Part shown: piece after piece, positions 9,870-18,220 of the stretch
Layout: each line of letters starts with the position of its first letter
Position numbering within the stretch: the stretch's first letter is position 1
Assembly (NCBI RefSeq): GCF_003259835.1
Contig: NZ_QLMI01000006.1
Location: 124,001-188,000, forward strand
DNA from: Flavobacterium aquaticum
Lineage (GTDB): Bacteria > Bacteroidota > Bacteroidia > Flavobacteriales > Flavobacteriaceae
Length of the DNA: 64,000 nucleotides
Reading direction: 5' to 3'
The notes under the pieces: generated by a model
Databases searched by the model: none
Seen by the model: the letters and a program-made list of their open reading frames with translations, nothing else
What the model was told of the DNA's origin: nothing
Program-made: the position numbers and the translations under genes

Positions 9870-11294
9870 CTACACCTCAATTCTTTTCCATTTTCCTTTT
9901 TTGTACAAAACATATCCTGCAATTGTAATGCATGTTTCTGCAATTGGAATAGCCATAAAAACGCCTGTTGGTCCCATTTTTAGATACTTCGCCAAAAAAT
10001 AAGCTAACGGAATTTGAAACAACCAAAATCCGAAAAAGTTAATTTTTGTGGGTGTCCACGTATCTCCAGCTCCGTTAAAAACATTAATGAGTACCATACC
10101 AATTCCGTAAAAAACATAACCAATACTTACTATTTGAAGTGCCTCAACGGCAATTTTTAAAACTACCGCATCGTTTGTAAACAACGAAACCATATATTCT
10201 GCACCAGTTAATGTAATAACCGTGATGATTGCCATAAAAATTACATTGTATTTTGCAGTTACAAAAACCGATTTTTCAGCGCGTTCGACTTGTTTTGCAC
10301 CTAAATTTTGCCCTACCAAAGTTGCAGCTGCACCACTTAATCCCCAAGCAGGGAGTATAAAAAACATCATGATTCGCAATGCCGTTTGATATCCTGCTGA
10401 ACCTTGATCACCGCCTGTAGTTGCCACCAATTTGGCTAAAAATATCCAACTGCACGATGCAATCACAAATTGCAAAACACCTGGAGCAGCAATTTTCACT
10501 ATTGCCTTTATCTGCTCAAAATCGGGAGTAATATAGGCAAGCACTATTTTTATTACACCCTTGCCATTAAACAAATTATATAATTGATATAAAACACCGA
10601 TGCTTCTTCCTGTTGTGGTTGCCATTGCAGCTCCTGTTAATCCAAAGGCAGGAATTGGTCCTAAACCGTTAATGAATATTGGACATAAAATAATATTACA
10701 AATGTTTGCCAACCACAAACTTTTCATAGCTATTGCAGCATTTCCGGCACCTCTAAAAATTCCGTTTATCAAGAATAAAAGCATGATAGACGTGCTTCCA
10801 CCCATCATAATTTGAACAAAAGAAGTTCCGTAAATGGCAGATTCTCTGGAAGAACCCATCCACATAAGCATATCGGTCGCAAAAACAATTCCCAAAATGC
10901 TAATTACAATATTTATTGCAACGGCTATAACGATAGCTTGCATTCCTGCTTTAGCGGCAGCAACCGGGTCTTTTTCACCAATTCTTCTGGCAACAACAGC
11001 CGTGGCTGCCATACTAATTCCAATGGCTAACGAGTATATTATTGTGAGTACCGATTCGGTTAAACCCACGGTTTGCACTGCAAAACTGCTGTTTTCTAAA
11101 TGCCCAACAAAATACAGATCTACTAATGCAAAAACCGATTCCATCATCATTTCTAAAACCATTGGAATGGCAAGTAAAATAACGGCAGTATTTATTTTTC
11201 CTGATGTAAAATCATAATTTGATTCACCGTTTAAAGCCATTTTAATGGTAGAAAAAATGCGGGAAAATATGTTTTTTGATGATTTTTCTGTCAT
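9870..11294 (-). CDS. MATE family multidrug/cation antiporter
   Basis: A 474-residue inner-membrane protein with about twelve hydrophobic helices in two halves. MATE-type features include AIPMVLEMMMESVFALVDLYFVG near the N terminus (read in pieces), the GRSIGVLYQL region in the middle and LVGQNLGAKQ in the second half. MATE proteins export organic cations and drugs in exchange for Na+ or H+. The substrate here is unknown. The gene is transcribed leftward, alone, and converges with dusB. Confidence 0.92.
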   Translation of the reverse strand: MTEKSSKNIFSRIFSTIKMALNGESNYDFTSGKINTAVILLAIPMVLEMMMESVFALVDLYFVGHLENSSFAVQTVGLTESVLTIIYSLAIGISMAATAVVARRIGEKDPVAAAKAGMQAIVIAVAINIVISILGIVFATDMLMWMGSSRESAIYGTSFVQIMMGGSTSIMLLFLINGIFRGAGNAAIAMKSLWLANICNIILCPIFINGLGPIPAFGLTGAAMATTTGRSIGVLYQLYNLFNGKGVIKIVLAYITPDFEQIKAIVKIAAPGVLQFVIASCSWIFLAKLVATTGGDQGSAGYQTALRIMMFFILPAWGLSGAAATLVGQNLGAKQVERAEKSVFVTAKYNVIFMAIITVITLTGAEYMVSLFTNDAVVLKIAVEALQIVSIGYVFYGIGMVLINVFNGAGDTWTPTKINFFGFWLFQIPLAYFLAKYLKMGPTGVFMAIPIAETCITIAGYVLYKKGKWKRIEV

Positions 11295-11386
11295 TTTGAA
11301 GTGAATATGAGATTGGTTTTAAAAAGTATTAAAAACAAATATAAGTAATTTCACAAAATAGATAACAAATGGAAAACTTCCATTTC

Positions 11387-11746
11387 CTACCCATGATACA
11401 CCCTCGAAAACACAATCTTCCCTTCTTTAATTTCTAAAACTTCAGCTACTAACATATCGGCTTCACCTTCAACTTGACGTGTGTATTCCATAAAAACTCG
11501 GTCAGTGTTAGCTGTTAATGAGGTTACTTTGTAATGTAACGTTGGTAATCTATCAAAAGCGTCTTGCCACCAAACGCGCATCGCTTCTTTTCCAATGATT
11601 AAACCATTGGTTTCGGGTTGACGAATTTTTAATTTTGGACTGAAATGTTGGGCTTCGTCGTCGTATAATTCTAATAATTTCTCTAAGTTTTTTGTATTGA
11701 AAGCATCGAACCATTTAATGGCGATTTGTTGTAGTTGATTTGGCAT
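11387..11746 (-). CDS. NTF2-like / SnoaL-like protein
   Basis: A small cytoplasmic protein of the NTF2-like alpha+beta barrel fold. Features are a helical KWFDAFNTKNLEKLLELYDDE start, a KEAMRVWWQDAF middle, and a C-terminal sheet with AEVLEIKEGKIVFSRVY. Such proteins may be steroid-isomerase-like or simple ligand binders, and no catalytic set can be assigned. I chose the ATG at 11746 (119 residues); a GTG at 11755 would add three residues and is less likely. It stands alone between MATE and the second repeat element. Confidence 0.8.
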   Translation of the reverse strand: MPNQLQQIAIKWFDAFNTKNLEKLLELYDDEAQHFSPKLKIRQPETNGLIIGKEAMRVWWQDAFDRLPTLHYKVTSLTANTDRVFMEYTRQVEGEADMLVAEVLEIKEGKIVFSRVYHG

Positions 11747-11764
11747 AGATAACACTATTTTTTA

Positions 11765-11895
11765 TTTGAAACACATAGACATATAGGTTTCATAGTTTTA
11801 AAAAAAGTGGTTTCACTCTGCATAGAAAACATAGCGTTGTGAAAAATTTAAAAAAAAGGCACAAAGAAAAAATCAATGTGCCTATGTGTTTCAAA
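11765..11895. repeat. second intergenic element with 14-bp inverted ends
   Basis: A 131-base AT-rich segment whose ends, 11765-11778 (TTTGAAACACATAG) and 11882-11895, are perfect inverted copies. It contains further CATAG words (for example CATAGAAAACATAG) and has no coding potential. The ends resemble those of 8658-8809, so both are probably members of one dispersed family. The right end overlaps the rluB terminator. Confidence 0.6.
11850..11883 (-). terminator. intrinsic terminator after the rluB-like gene
   Basis: A 7-bp stem, AGGCACA (11857-11863) with 11877-11883, and a 13-base loop. Read on the minus strand it ends in a T run. It lies 20 bases past the stop codon. Confidence 0.5.
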
Positions 11896-11903
11896 AAATA
11901 CGT

Positions 11904-12785
11904 TTAAGCATTTTTAAGGTTGATGATTTCTTGTTCCGTTAAGAATCTCCAATCACCTCTTGGTAAATTTTTCTTAGTTAAACCTGCGAAAGTTACGCGG
12001 TCCACTTTTAAAACATCGTATTTCAAATGTTCGAAAATTCTACGAACGATTTTTACGTTTGAAGTTTTCATTTTTAAACCGATTTCGCTTTTTGGCTGAT
12101 CTTCGATGTAAGTGATTTCTTCCACATAAACTCTGTGGTCATCTATTGTTAATCCTTTTTGGATACGCTCTAAATCTTCGAATTTTAAGTTTTTATCTAA
12201 CGAAACTTGATATACTTTCGATGAACGTTGGTTTGGAGCAGTAAATTTTTGGATAATTTCTGTATCATTGGTAAACAATAACAAACCTGTCGTTGTTTTA
12301 TCCATTCTTCCTACAGGCATTAAATTCGCTTTTGTTGCATTTCGAACTAAATCTAAAACATTAGTTGAACCTTGCGAATCATCTCCAGCAGTTGAAAAGT
12401 TTTTTGGCTTATTTAAAAGGATATATTCTTTCTTTTCTGGGGTGATGTTTACACCATCAAACTGAACTGAATCGGTTAATTTTACTTTGTAACCCATTTC
12501 AGTAATTACTTCACCGTTTACTTTTACATTTCCACTTTGAATGTAAATATCCGCATCTCTGCGGCTACACATTCCCGAATTAGAAATATAACGATTTAGA
12601 CGAATTTCATCTGGATTAGATGGTTTTTTTGGAGATTTTGGAGCTTTAGGCGCTTCTGGTTTAGTTTTAAACTTTGAAGGCGCTTTACGAATTGGCGCAT
12701 TTCCTCTTGAATTACTATCTTTTTTGTAACCTCCTTGTCTTCCTGAACCTGGACGACTTTTATCGCTATCTTGATGACGTGACAT
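11904..12785 (-). CDS. rluB: rRNA pseudouridine synthase, RluB/RsuA family
   Basis: A 293-residue protein. Residues 1-60 are a basic, low-complexity tail rich in Lys, Pro, Ser and Gly. An S4 RNA-binding domain follows (RLNRYISNSGMCSRRDAD), then the catalytic domain with the aspartate in GRMDKTTTGLLLFTND and the YQVSLDK strand. The family isomerises a uridine in rRNA; RluB acts on 23S rRNA and RsuA on 16S, and this protein looks nearer RluB. It is the last gene of the mevalonate/UbiA operon, 28 bases after the prenyltransferase. Its link to isoprenoids is probably only positional. Confidence 0.88.
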   Translation of the reverse strand: MSRHQDSDKSRPGSGRQGGYKKDSNSRGNAPIRKAPSKFKTKPEAPKAPKSPKKPSNPDEIRLNRYISNSGMCSRRDADIYIQSGNVKVNGEVITEMGYKVKLTDSVQFDGVNITPEKKEYILLNKPKNFSTAGDDSQGSTNVLDLVRNATKANLMPVGRMDKTTTGLLLFTNDTEIIQKFTAPNQRSSKVYQVSLDKNLKFEDLERIQKGLTIDDHRVYVEEITYIEDQPKSEIGLKMKTSNVKIVRRIFEHLKYDVLKVDRVTFAGLTKKNLPRGDWRFLTEQEIINLKNA

Positions 12786-12813
12786 ATTATAAACAATTTT
12801 TGCAAAGATATAA

Positions 12814-13734
12814 CTAATATATGGAAATCAATTTTTTGCCATGAATTAAAACCGAAGGTTCTATTAAAACAATACAAAAAACACCTGAAACAATAATAAA
12901 TTTCAATAAAAAATGAAGTTTTAGATATTCCGTCTTAGAAGTTGATTTCCATAAAAGTAAAGCAAAAAACAACAACCCAATCAAACTTAAATAAAAGTAA
13001 ATATCCATGTAACCTACATCATAAACTTCAATTAAAAAATAAACTGGAATTAAAGTAGAAATCGTTAAAACCGAAATAATAGATTTAGCCATTTTTTCAC
13101 CAAAAACAACAGGAATGGTTTTGTAATCGGCTATTAAATCGCCTTCGATATTCTCTAAATCTTTGATTAATTCGCGAATTAAAATAAGCAACAACAAGAA
13201 AGTCGCATGAGCAAAAATGACGTGATAAAAGTTTTTGTAATACATCAAAATTCCGAAAAAAGGCAGAACAGCTAAAACAGCAGCAGTGATGTTTCCAATT
13301 AAGAACATTTTTTTCAATTTGTGCGAATAAAACCAAATTAGAAAAATGTAAGTCGAAAAGAACAAAACCGCTCGCCATGAAATGAAAAACATCAACAAAG
13401 CAACAATGAAATTAATTCCGAAATAGACTTTCAACTTCGTTTCCTGACTCACCAAACGATCAATCATGGCTTTTTTAGGGCGATTGATTAAATCTTTTTT
13501 CGCATCGTAAAAATTATTAATAATATAACCTGAAGCAATGGTTAAAGTAGAAGCAACAACAATCAAAAACAAACGCCAATCGAGAATAATATCCAACGCT
13601 CGTTTCTCAGGAGCCAAAATGAAAATAGCAGAAAGATATTGCGCTAATGCCACGACCCAAATATTGTATCCTCTAATCACAGAAAAGAAGCTGAAGATTT
13701 TAGTAAGGACTAACTTGGATTTACGGGTGAGCAT
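12814..13734 (-). CDS. UbiA-family prenyltransferase, probably (geranyl)geranylglyceryl-phosphate prenyltransferase type
   Basis: A 306-residue membrane protein with about nine helices. The two Asp-rich UbiA motifs are NNFYDAKKD (73-81) and, in the second half, KDLENIEGD. UbiA enzymes move a prenyl chain from its diphosphate onto an aromatic or glycerol-type acceptor in the membrane. It sits directly downstream of mevalonate kinase and with diphosphomevalonate decarboxylase, so its prenyl donor is probably made by that pathway. Bacteroidetes members are often annotated as geranylgeranylglycerol-phosphate geranylgeranyltransferase. Quinone, heme or chlorophyll-type acceptors cannot be excluded by sequence alone. 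Confidence 0.8.
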   Translation of the reverse strand: MLTRKSKLVLTKIFSFFSVIRGYNIWVVALAQYLSAIFILAPEKRALDIILDWRLFLIVVASTLTIASGYIINNFYDAKKDLINRPKKAMIDRLVSQETKLKVYFGINFIVALLMFFISWRAVLFFSTYIFLIWFYSHKLKKMFLIGNITAAVLAVLPFFGILMYYKNFYHVIFAHATFLLLLILIRELIKDLENIEGDLIADYKTIPVVFGEKMAKSIISVLTISTLIPVYFLIEVYDVGYMDIYFYLSLIGLLFFALLLWKSTSKTEYLKLHFLLKFIIVSGVFCIVLIEPSVLIHGKKLISIY

Positions 13735-13746
13735 GAGTTTTTGTTC

Positions 13747-13767
13747 AAAGTTTAAAGTTTAAAGTTT
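13747..13767. repeat. three tandem AAAGTTT heptamers
   Basis: Perfect copies at 13747, 13754 and 13761, in the 50-base gap between the mevalonate kinase stop and the UbiA start. Read on the other strand it is AAACTTT repeated. Similar short arrays are common between genes in flavobacteria. No function is evident. Confidence 0.6.
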
Positions 13768-13784
13768 CCTTCAAACTAAAAACA

Positions 13785-14723
13785 TTAAAAATTATAAACC
13801 ACTTCTAATTTATAGTCTTTCAGCGATTCTTTTGCTTTGTCTAAATCTTGAGTAAATCCTAAAATATAACCGCCACCGCCAGAACCGCATAATTTCAAAT
13901 AGTAATCGTTGGTATCGATACCTTTTTGCCATACTTGGTGAAATTGCTCTGGAATCATAGGCTTGAAGTTATTCAAAACTACTTTTGATAATTGTTTGGT
14001 GTTTTCTAATAACGATTTTACATCGCCGTGCAAGAAATTTTCCACACAAGCATCGGTATATTTTATGAATTGTGATTTTAACATCGTACGGAAACCGTTA
14101 TCTTTTAAGTTTTCCATAAAAATCGAAACCATTGGAGCTGTTTCTCCTACGATTCCTGAATCAATTAAGAAAACAGCACCTTTTCCTTGTGTGCTTTGAG
14201 TTGGAATTCCAGTTGCTTCAATATTATCTTTCGAGTTGATTAAAATTGGAATACTCAAATAACTATTCAACGGATCTAAACCTGAACTTTTTCCGTGGAA
14301 AAACGATTCCATTTGAGAGAAAATCGTTTTTAATTGCAATAATTTTTCACGAGTTAAATTCTCTAAAACAGTGATTTTATCATTAGCATATTTATCGTAA
14401 ATAGCTGCTACTAAAGCACCGCTACTTCCTACTCCATATCCTTGTGGAATGCTCGAATCGAAATACATTCCGCTGTTTACATCTTGTTTTAAAACTTCTA
14501 AATTGAAAGTTACTAACTTAGGTTGTTCAACTTGTAATTGCTCCAAGTAAACAACGAATTTTTTTAAACTTTCGTTAGATTTAATAGCGCTTTCAGACGA
14601 ATTTCCATCGTTCTTCAATGCGCCATTGTAAAAATTATAAGGAATTGAAAGTCCTTTCGAATCTTGTATAATTCCGTATTCTCCGAAAAGTAATATTTTT
14701 GAGTAAAAAAGTGGTCCTTTCAT
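13785..14723 (-). CDS. mevalonate kinase (GHMP kinase family)
   Basis: A 312-residue GHMP kinase. The N-terminal KILLFGEYGII motif, the ATP-binding PQGYGVGSSGALVAA (93-107) and the C-terminal KLCGSGGGGYILGF motif are all in place. Mevalonate kinase phosphorylates mevalonate in the cytoplasm, an early step toward isopentenyl diphosphate. The assignment over other GHMP kinases rests on its operon with diphosphomevalonate decarboxylase and a UbiA prenyltransferase. Its start codon directly abuts the stop codon of the toxin gene, with no base between them, so it is probably translated from a mRNA that also carries the toxin-antitoxin genes. Confidence 0.8.
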   Translation of the reverse strand: MKGPLFYSKILLFGEYGIIQDSKGLSIPYNFYNGALKNDGNSSESAIKSNESLKKFVVYLEQLQVEQPKLVTFNLEVLKQDVNSGMYFDSSIPQGYGVGSSGALVAAIYDKYANDKITVLENLTREKLLQLKTIFSQMESFFHGKSSGLDPLNSYLSIPILINSKDNIEATGIPTQSTQGKGAVFLIDSGIVGETAPMVSIFMENLKDNGFRTMLKSQFIKYTDACVENFLHGDVKSLLENTKQLSKVVLNNFKPMIPEQFHQVWQKGIDTNDYYLKLCGSGGGGYILGFTQDLDKAKESLKDYKLEVVYNF

Positions 14724-15023
14724 TTATATAAACTTTTTAATTTTTGATGGATTTTGACGTGTGTCAAAAACTGACAAAACTTTAATTTCTTTTATTGTGT
14801 AAGTGTAATACAAAGTTGATTGTTTCGTAATTACACATTTATGAATTCTAATATTTAATTCTGACTTTGGAAAAAGTTCAGGATTTTTAACAATTAAATT
14901 TAAACTTTTACTGACTTTATTAGCAAACTTTACCCTAGAATTAACTCCAAATTCGGCCTCAATAAACTCAAAAACATCTTTTAAATTTTCACGAGCTAAA
15001 GTTGTTAATACTAACTTCCTCAT
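14724..15023 (-). CDS. RelE/ParE-family toxin
   Basis: A 99-residue protein of the RelE/ParE fold: an N-terminal VLTTLARENLKDVFEFIEAEFG helix pair, a NPELFPKSE segment and a C-terminal sheet ending VLSVFDTRQNPSKI. ParE toxins poison gyrase and RelE toxins cut mRNA on the ribosome. The FDTRQNP ending is seen in ParE/RelE-like Bacteroidetes members, and I cannot decide between the two. Its start overlaps the stop of the antitoxin gene by 4 bases, the typical arrangement of a type II pair. It is placed inside the mevalonate operon. Confidence 0.8.
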   Translation of the reverse strand: MRKLVLTTLARENLKDVFEFIEAEFGVNSRVKFANKVSKSLNLIVKNPELFPKSELNIRIHKCVITKQSTLYYTYTIKEIKVLSVFDTRQNPSKIKKFI

Positions 15024-15241
15024 TTTAAATAAGGCGCAATGAAGGTATTAAAATCATGTACTTCTCCATTATCTGCCTGCTTTAATGATGCTTCAAGAAA
15101 TTCTTTTTGTTCATCCGACAATTCATCCCACCAATCCTTCTCATCTTTTTGAAAAATTTTTCTAACAGCTTTCAGCACCGATGGATTTTCTGTCTCCATC
15201 AGCATTTTTATAAGCTCTAATTTTTCTAATTGAATATCCAT
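15020..15241 (-). CDS. antitoxin of the RelE/ParE pair
   Basis: A 73-residue acidic protein. Its N terminus (MDIQLEKLELIKMLMETENP) is a helix typical of short antitoxins with RelE/ParE partners in Bacteroidetes. Its C-terminal half, with DEKDWWDELSDEQKEFLEASL, is charged and probably folds on the toxin. It overlaps the toxin start by 4 bases and lies 30 bases downstream of diphosphomevalonate decarboxylase. I see no classical DNA-binding helix-turn-helix, so autoregulation is uncertain. Confidence 0.75.
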   Translation of the reverse strand: MDIQLEKLELIKMLMETENPSVLKAVRKIFQKDEKDWWDELSDEQKEFLEASLKQADNGEVHDFNTFIAPYLK

Positions 15242-15271
15242 TTTAACCGAAATGTATGGTAAATATACAAA

Positions 15272-16351
15272 TTATTTTAATTGATTTGCACCGTTCCCAA
15301 TTTGGTCGCAAATATAATGCCCTTTTTGACAAAACTCAACCAATTCATCTTGAATAAATTGCAACACATTTTCCTTTACATTTTCAGGGTATAAAACATG
15401 TACATTCGCTCCCGCATCTAAAGTAAAACTAACCGGAATCTGTGTTTCATTTCTGAACTTCCAAATTTTATTAATAATTTCCAATGTATTGGGTTTCATC
15501 AAGATAAAATACGGCATCGAAGTCATCATCATCGCATGTAAAGTCAATGCTTCACTTTCTACAATTTTGATAAACTCTGCTACATTTCCTGATGATAAAA
15601 TGGCTTTTATTTTGGATAAATTTTCGTGCGCTTGAGCAAAACGTCTTTCTGCATAAGGATGATTGTGCATTAAATCGTGTCCAACCGTACTCGATACTTG
15701 CTTTTCTCCTTTATCGACTAACAAAATAGTATCTTGATAATTTTTAAAGTTAGAATGCATTTCAGAAAATTCAACTCCAAATAAATCCGAACTTCCTTTA
15801 ATTTCGGCATGATTGCCCCAAACTACCACTTCACCTTTGACACTTCTACAAGCGCTACCACTACCTAATCTTGCTAAAAAAGAAGCTTTAGAATAAAAAT
15901 AGTCATCAGAAATTGTTGGATTGATTGCTTTTTCTAAACTCATAATATTCATTGCTAAAGCCGCCATTCCAGATGCAGATGAAGCAATTCCTGAGCTATG
16001 AGGAAAGGTATTTTGCGTATCGATTTTAAAATGATATTCTTTTAAAAACGGACAATATTTTTCAATCCTTTCAAAGAATTTTTGAATTTTTGTCTTAAAA
16101 TCTTCTTTTGGTTTCCCTTCAAAAAGCAAATCGAATGAAAAACTATTGTTTTCCGCTTTTTTAACTGCTTCTAATTTTGTGATTGTTTTACAATTGTTCA
16201 ACGTAAAACTTATTGAAGGATTCGCTGGAATTTGGTTTTCTTTCTTGCCCCAATATTTCACTAAGGCAATATTACTAGGCGCGCTCCACTCAAAACTAGC
16301 CGATTCAATGGAATTATATGAAGTTGCGATAAAATCTTTTTCGGTAAGCAT
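15272..16351 (-). CDS. mvaD: diphosphomevalonate decarboxylase
   Basis: A 359-residue GHMP-family enzyme that makes isopentenyl diphosphate from diphosphomevalonate with ATP. The family signature IALVKYWGK lies at about 28-36, the ATP-binding HSSGIASSASGMAAL is in the first half, and SGSACRSVKG follows. The length is a little above the usual 320-340. It is the first gene of the leftward isoprenoid operon. A minus-strand TATTTTTG (16367-16374) could be its -7 element. HMG-CoA reductase, HMG-CoA synthase and phosphomevalonate kinase are not in this window. Confidence 0.93.
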   Translation of the reverse strand: MLTEKDFIATSYNSIESASFEWSAPSNIALVKYWGKKENQIPANPSISFTLNNCKTITKLEAVKKAENNSFSFDLLFEGKPKEDFKTKIQKFFERIEKYCPFLKEYHFKIDTQNTFPHSSGIASSASGMAALAMNIMSLEKAINPTISDDYFYSKASFLARLGSGSACRSVKGEVVVWGNHAEIKGSSDLFGVEFSEMHSNFKNYQDTILLVDKGEKQVSSTVGHDLMHNHPYAERRFAQAHENLSKIKAILSSGNVAEFIKIVESEALTLHAMMMTSMPYFILMKPNTLEIINKIWKFRNETQIPVSFTLDAGANVHVLYPENVKENVLQFIQDELVEFCQKGHYICDQIGNGANQLK

Positions 16352-16366
16352 AGCTTAAAATTTTGA

Positions 16367-16374
16367 CAAAAATA
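16367..16374 (-). promoter_or_regulatory. putative -7 element of the mevalonate operon
   Basis: TATTTTTG on the minus strand matches TAnnTTTG and lies 16 bases before the mvaD start. No TTG is seen at -33. Confidence 0.35.
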
Positions 16375-16433
16375 CCGATTTTCATTGATTTGTTCCCTTG
16401 ATATTTCGTTAATTTGCCTATAAAATTGAAAAT

Positions 16434-16910
16434 ATGAGCAAATATCTTAAAATAGTATATTGTGTTGCCATTTGTTTGGCTGTAGGTTACTTATCAAGCA
16501 ACGTAACGCAATCAAGCATCAATACTTGGTATCCCGAAATTAAAAAGCCAAGTTTTAATCCGCCAAACTGGGTTTTTGCACCTGTTTGGACTATGCTTTT
16601 CATAATGATGGGAATAGCGGCTGGAATGGTTTGGAACAAACTAGAAAGCAACAAAGAATTGGTTAAAAAAGGTTTATTGTTTTTTACCATTCAATTACTT
16701 TTAAACGCTTTATGGTCGTATTTGTTTTTTGGATTAAACAATGTCCTATTAGCCTTAATCGAAATTATTTTACTTTGGTTAATCATTTATGAAACGTATC
16801 ATATTTTCAAACAAATTGACAAAAGAGCTGGGTATTTATTAATTCCATACTTGGCATGGGTTGGATTTGCTACAATTTTAACAGGAAGTATTTATTGGTT
16901 GAATAGATAA
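16434..16910 (+). CDS. TspO/MBR-family tryptophan-rich membrane protein
   Basis: A 158-residue protein with five hydrophobic helices. TspO hallmarks are WYPEIKKPSFNPPNWVFAPVW in the first loop and helix 2, LNALWSYLFFG in helix 3, and LIPYLAWVGFATIL in the last helix. TspO proteins bind porphyrins and related ligands in the membrane and have been linked to stress and tetrapyrrole control. Its stop directly abuts the stop of the convergent flavoprotein gene. It lies next to, but divergent from, the isoprenoid operon. Confidence 0.93.
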   Translation: MSKYLKIVYCVAICLAVGYLSSNVTQSSINTWYPEIKKPSFNPPNWVFAPVWTMLFIMMGIAAGMVWNKLESNKELVKKGLLFFTIQLLLNALWSYLFFGLNNVLLALIEIILLWLIIYETYHIFKQIDKRAGYLLIPYLAWVGFATILTGSIYWLNR

Positions 16911-18164
16911 TTAATTTGCTTCAGAAATAGAATTTGCCACAATAAAACCACCTGTCCAAGCATTTTGAAAATTGAATCCGCCGGTAATGGCGTCGATATT
17001 TAAAATTTCGCCAGCAAAATACAGGTTTGGTAAAATTTTACTTTCCATTGTTTTGAAGTTCACTTCTTTCAAGTCGATTCCACCAGCAGTTACGAATTCT
17101 TCTTTAAACGTACTTTTTCCGTTTACTTGAAATTCAGCATTGGTTAGTTGTTCAACCAAAGTATTCAATTGCTTTTTGTTGACATCAGCCCATTTTAGTT
17201 CGTCTGAAATTCCCGCTGCTTTCACAAGGTTTTCCCAAAGGCGTTTTGGTAATTCGAAATGTGCATATTTAGAAACTAATTTTTTAGCATTTTCTTCTTT
17301 GATGGTTTTCAACAAATCAAGAGCTTCTTCAAAAGTAGTTTCGTTTAACCAATTGACTTGAATGGCAAACTGATATTTTTTATCCGCTAATTCTCTTGCT
17401 CCCCAAGCGGAAAGACGTAAAATTCCAGGACCACTCATTCCCCAGTGCGTAATCAATAATGGTCCAGAAGCTTCTAACTTAGATTTCTTAACCTTTACTG
17501 AAGCAACCGCAGAAAGTCCCATCAAATCTTTAATTCGAGGATCTTTGATGTTAAACGTAAATAAAGACGGAACAGGTTCGACAATTGAATGACCTAAATT
17601 TTGTAGTAAATCCCACATTTTTGGATTACTTCCAGAAGCCATTACTATTTTTTCGCAAGTAAAAATTTCTTGAGTTGTGGTTACTTTCCAATGGGTTTCA
17701 GTTTTATACAATTCTTGAACGCTGTGATTGGTTAAAACATCGATTTTCAGCTTTTTAACTGCTTCTTGAAAGCAATCAATTATGGTTTGAGATGAATTAG
17801 AAACAGGAAACATTCTTCCATCCTCTTCGATTTTAAGTTCTACTCCGTGTTTTTCGAACCAATCTATTGTATCTCCTGAACAAAACTGGTTAAATGGTCC
17901 TTTTAATTCGCGTTCACCGCGAGGATAAAATTTCACTAAATCATTTGGCACAAAACAAGCGTGCGTCACATTACATCTTCCGCCACCAGAAATACGTACT
18001 TTTTCTAAAACGCTTTTTCCTCTTTCAAGAATAGCTACTTTTAGATTTGGATTCTTCTCTACAATGTTTATTGCTGTAAAAAATCCGGCAGCTCCACCGC
18101 CAATGATGATGATGTTGTATTTTGAGTTCAAGTGATTTGTTTTTGCAAATATCGGTAATTTCAA
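16911..18164 (-). CDS. FAD-dependent oxidoreductase, HI0933/BaiN family
   Basis: A 417-residue flavoprotein. The FAD-binding GGGAAGFF lies near residues 22-29, and VRISGGGRCNVTH is the strong family signature. The C terminus has the second FAD motif FAGEILNIDAITGGFNFQNAWTGG (in two pieces). HI0933-like proteins are widely conserved, and a few members are described as aminoacetone oxidase or bile acid reductase; none of these roles can be assumed here. The start at 18164 leaves a 15-residue lead before the first strand; a later start is possible but no good ATG is seen. Confidence 0.88.
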   Translation of the reverse strand: MKLPIFAKTNHLNSKYNIIIIGGGAAGFFTAINIVEKNPNLKVAILERGKSVLEKVRISGGGRCNVTHACFVPNDLVKFYPRGERELKGPFNQFCSGDTIDWFEKHGVELKIEEDGRMFPVSNSSQTIIDCFQEAVKKLKIDVLTNHSVQELYKTETHWKVTTTQEIFTCEKIVMASGSNPKMWDLLQNLGHSIVEPVPSLFTFNIKDPRIKDLMGLSAVASVKVKKSKLEASGPLLITHWGMSGPGILRLSAWGARELADKKYQFAIQVNWLNETTFEEALDLLKTIKEENAKKLVSKYAHFELPKRLWENLVKAAGISDELKWADVNKKQLNTLVEQLTNAEFQVNGKSTFKEEFVTAGGIDLKEVNFKTMESKILPNLYFAGEILNIDAITGGFNFQNAWTGGFIVANSISEAN

Positions 18165-18220
18165 AATAAAAAATCCTATCGACTTGCAATAGGACTTTAA
18201 GTATTGGTTTGAAAGGATTC

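Noticed and set aside
10834..11217. A 127-residue plus-strand ORF
   Set aside because: It lies wholly antisense to the well-supported MATE gene and has no family features.
13747..13767. Possible CRISPR-like or tandem regulatory array
   Set aside because: Three 7-bp copies without spacers; too short and simple for CRISPR.
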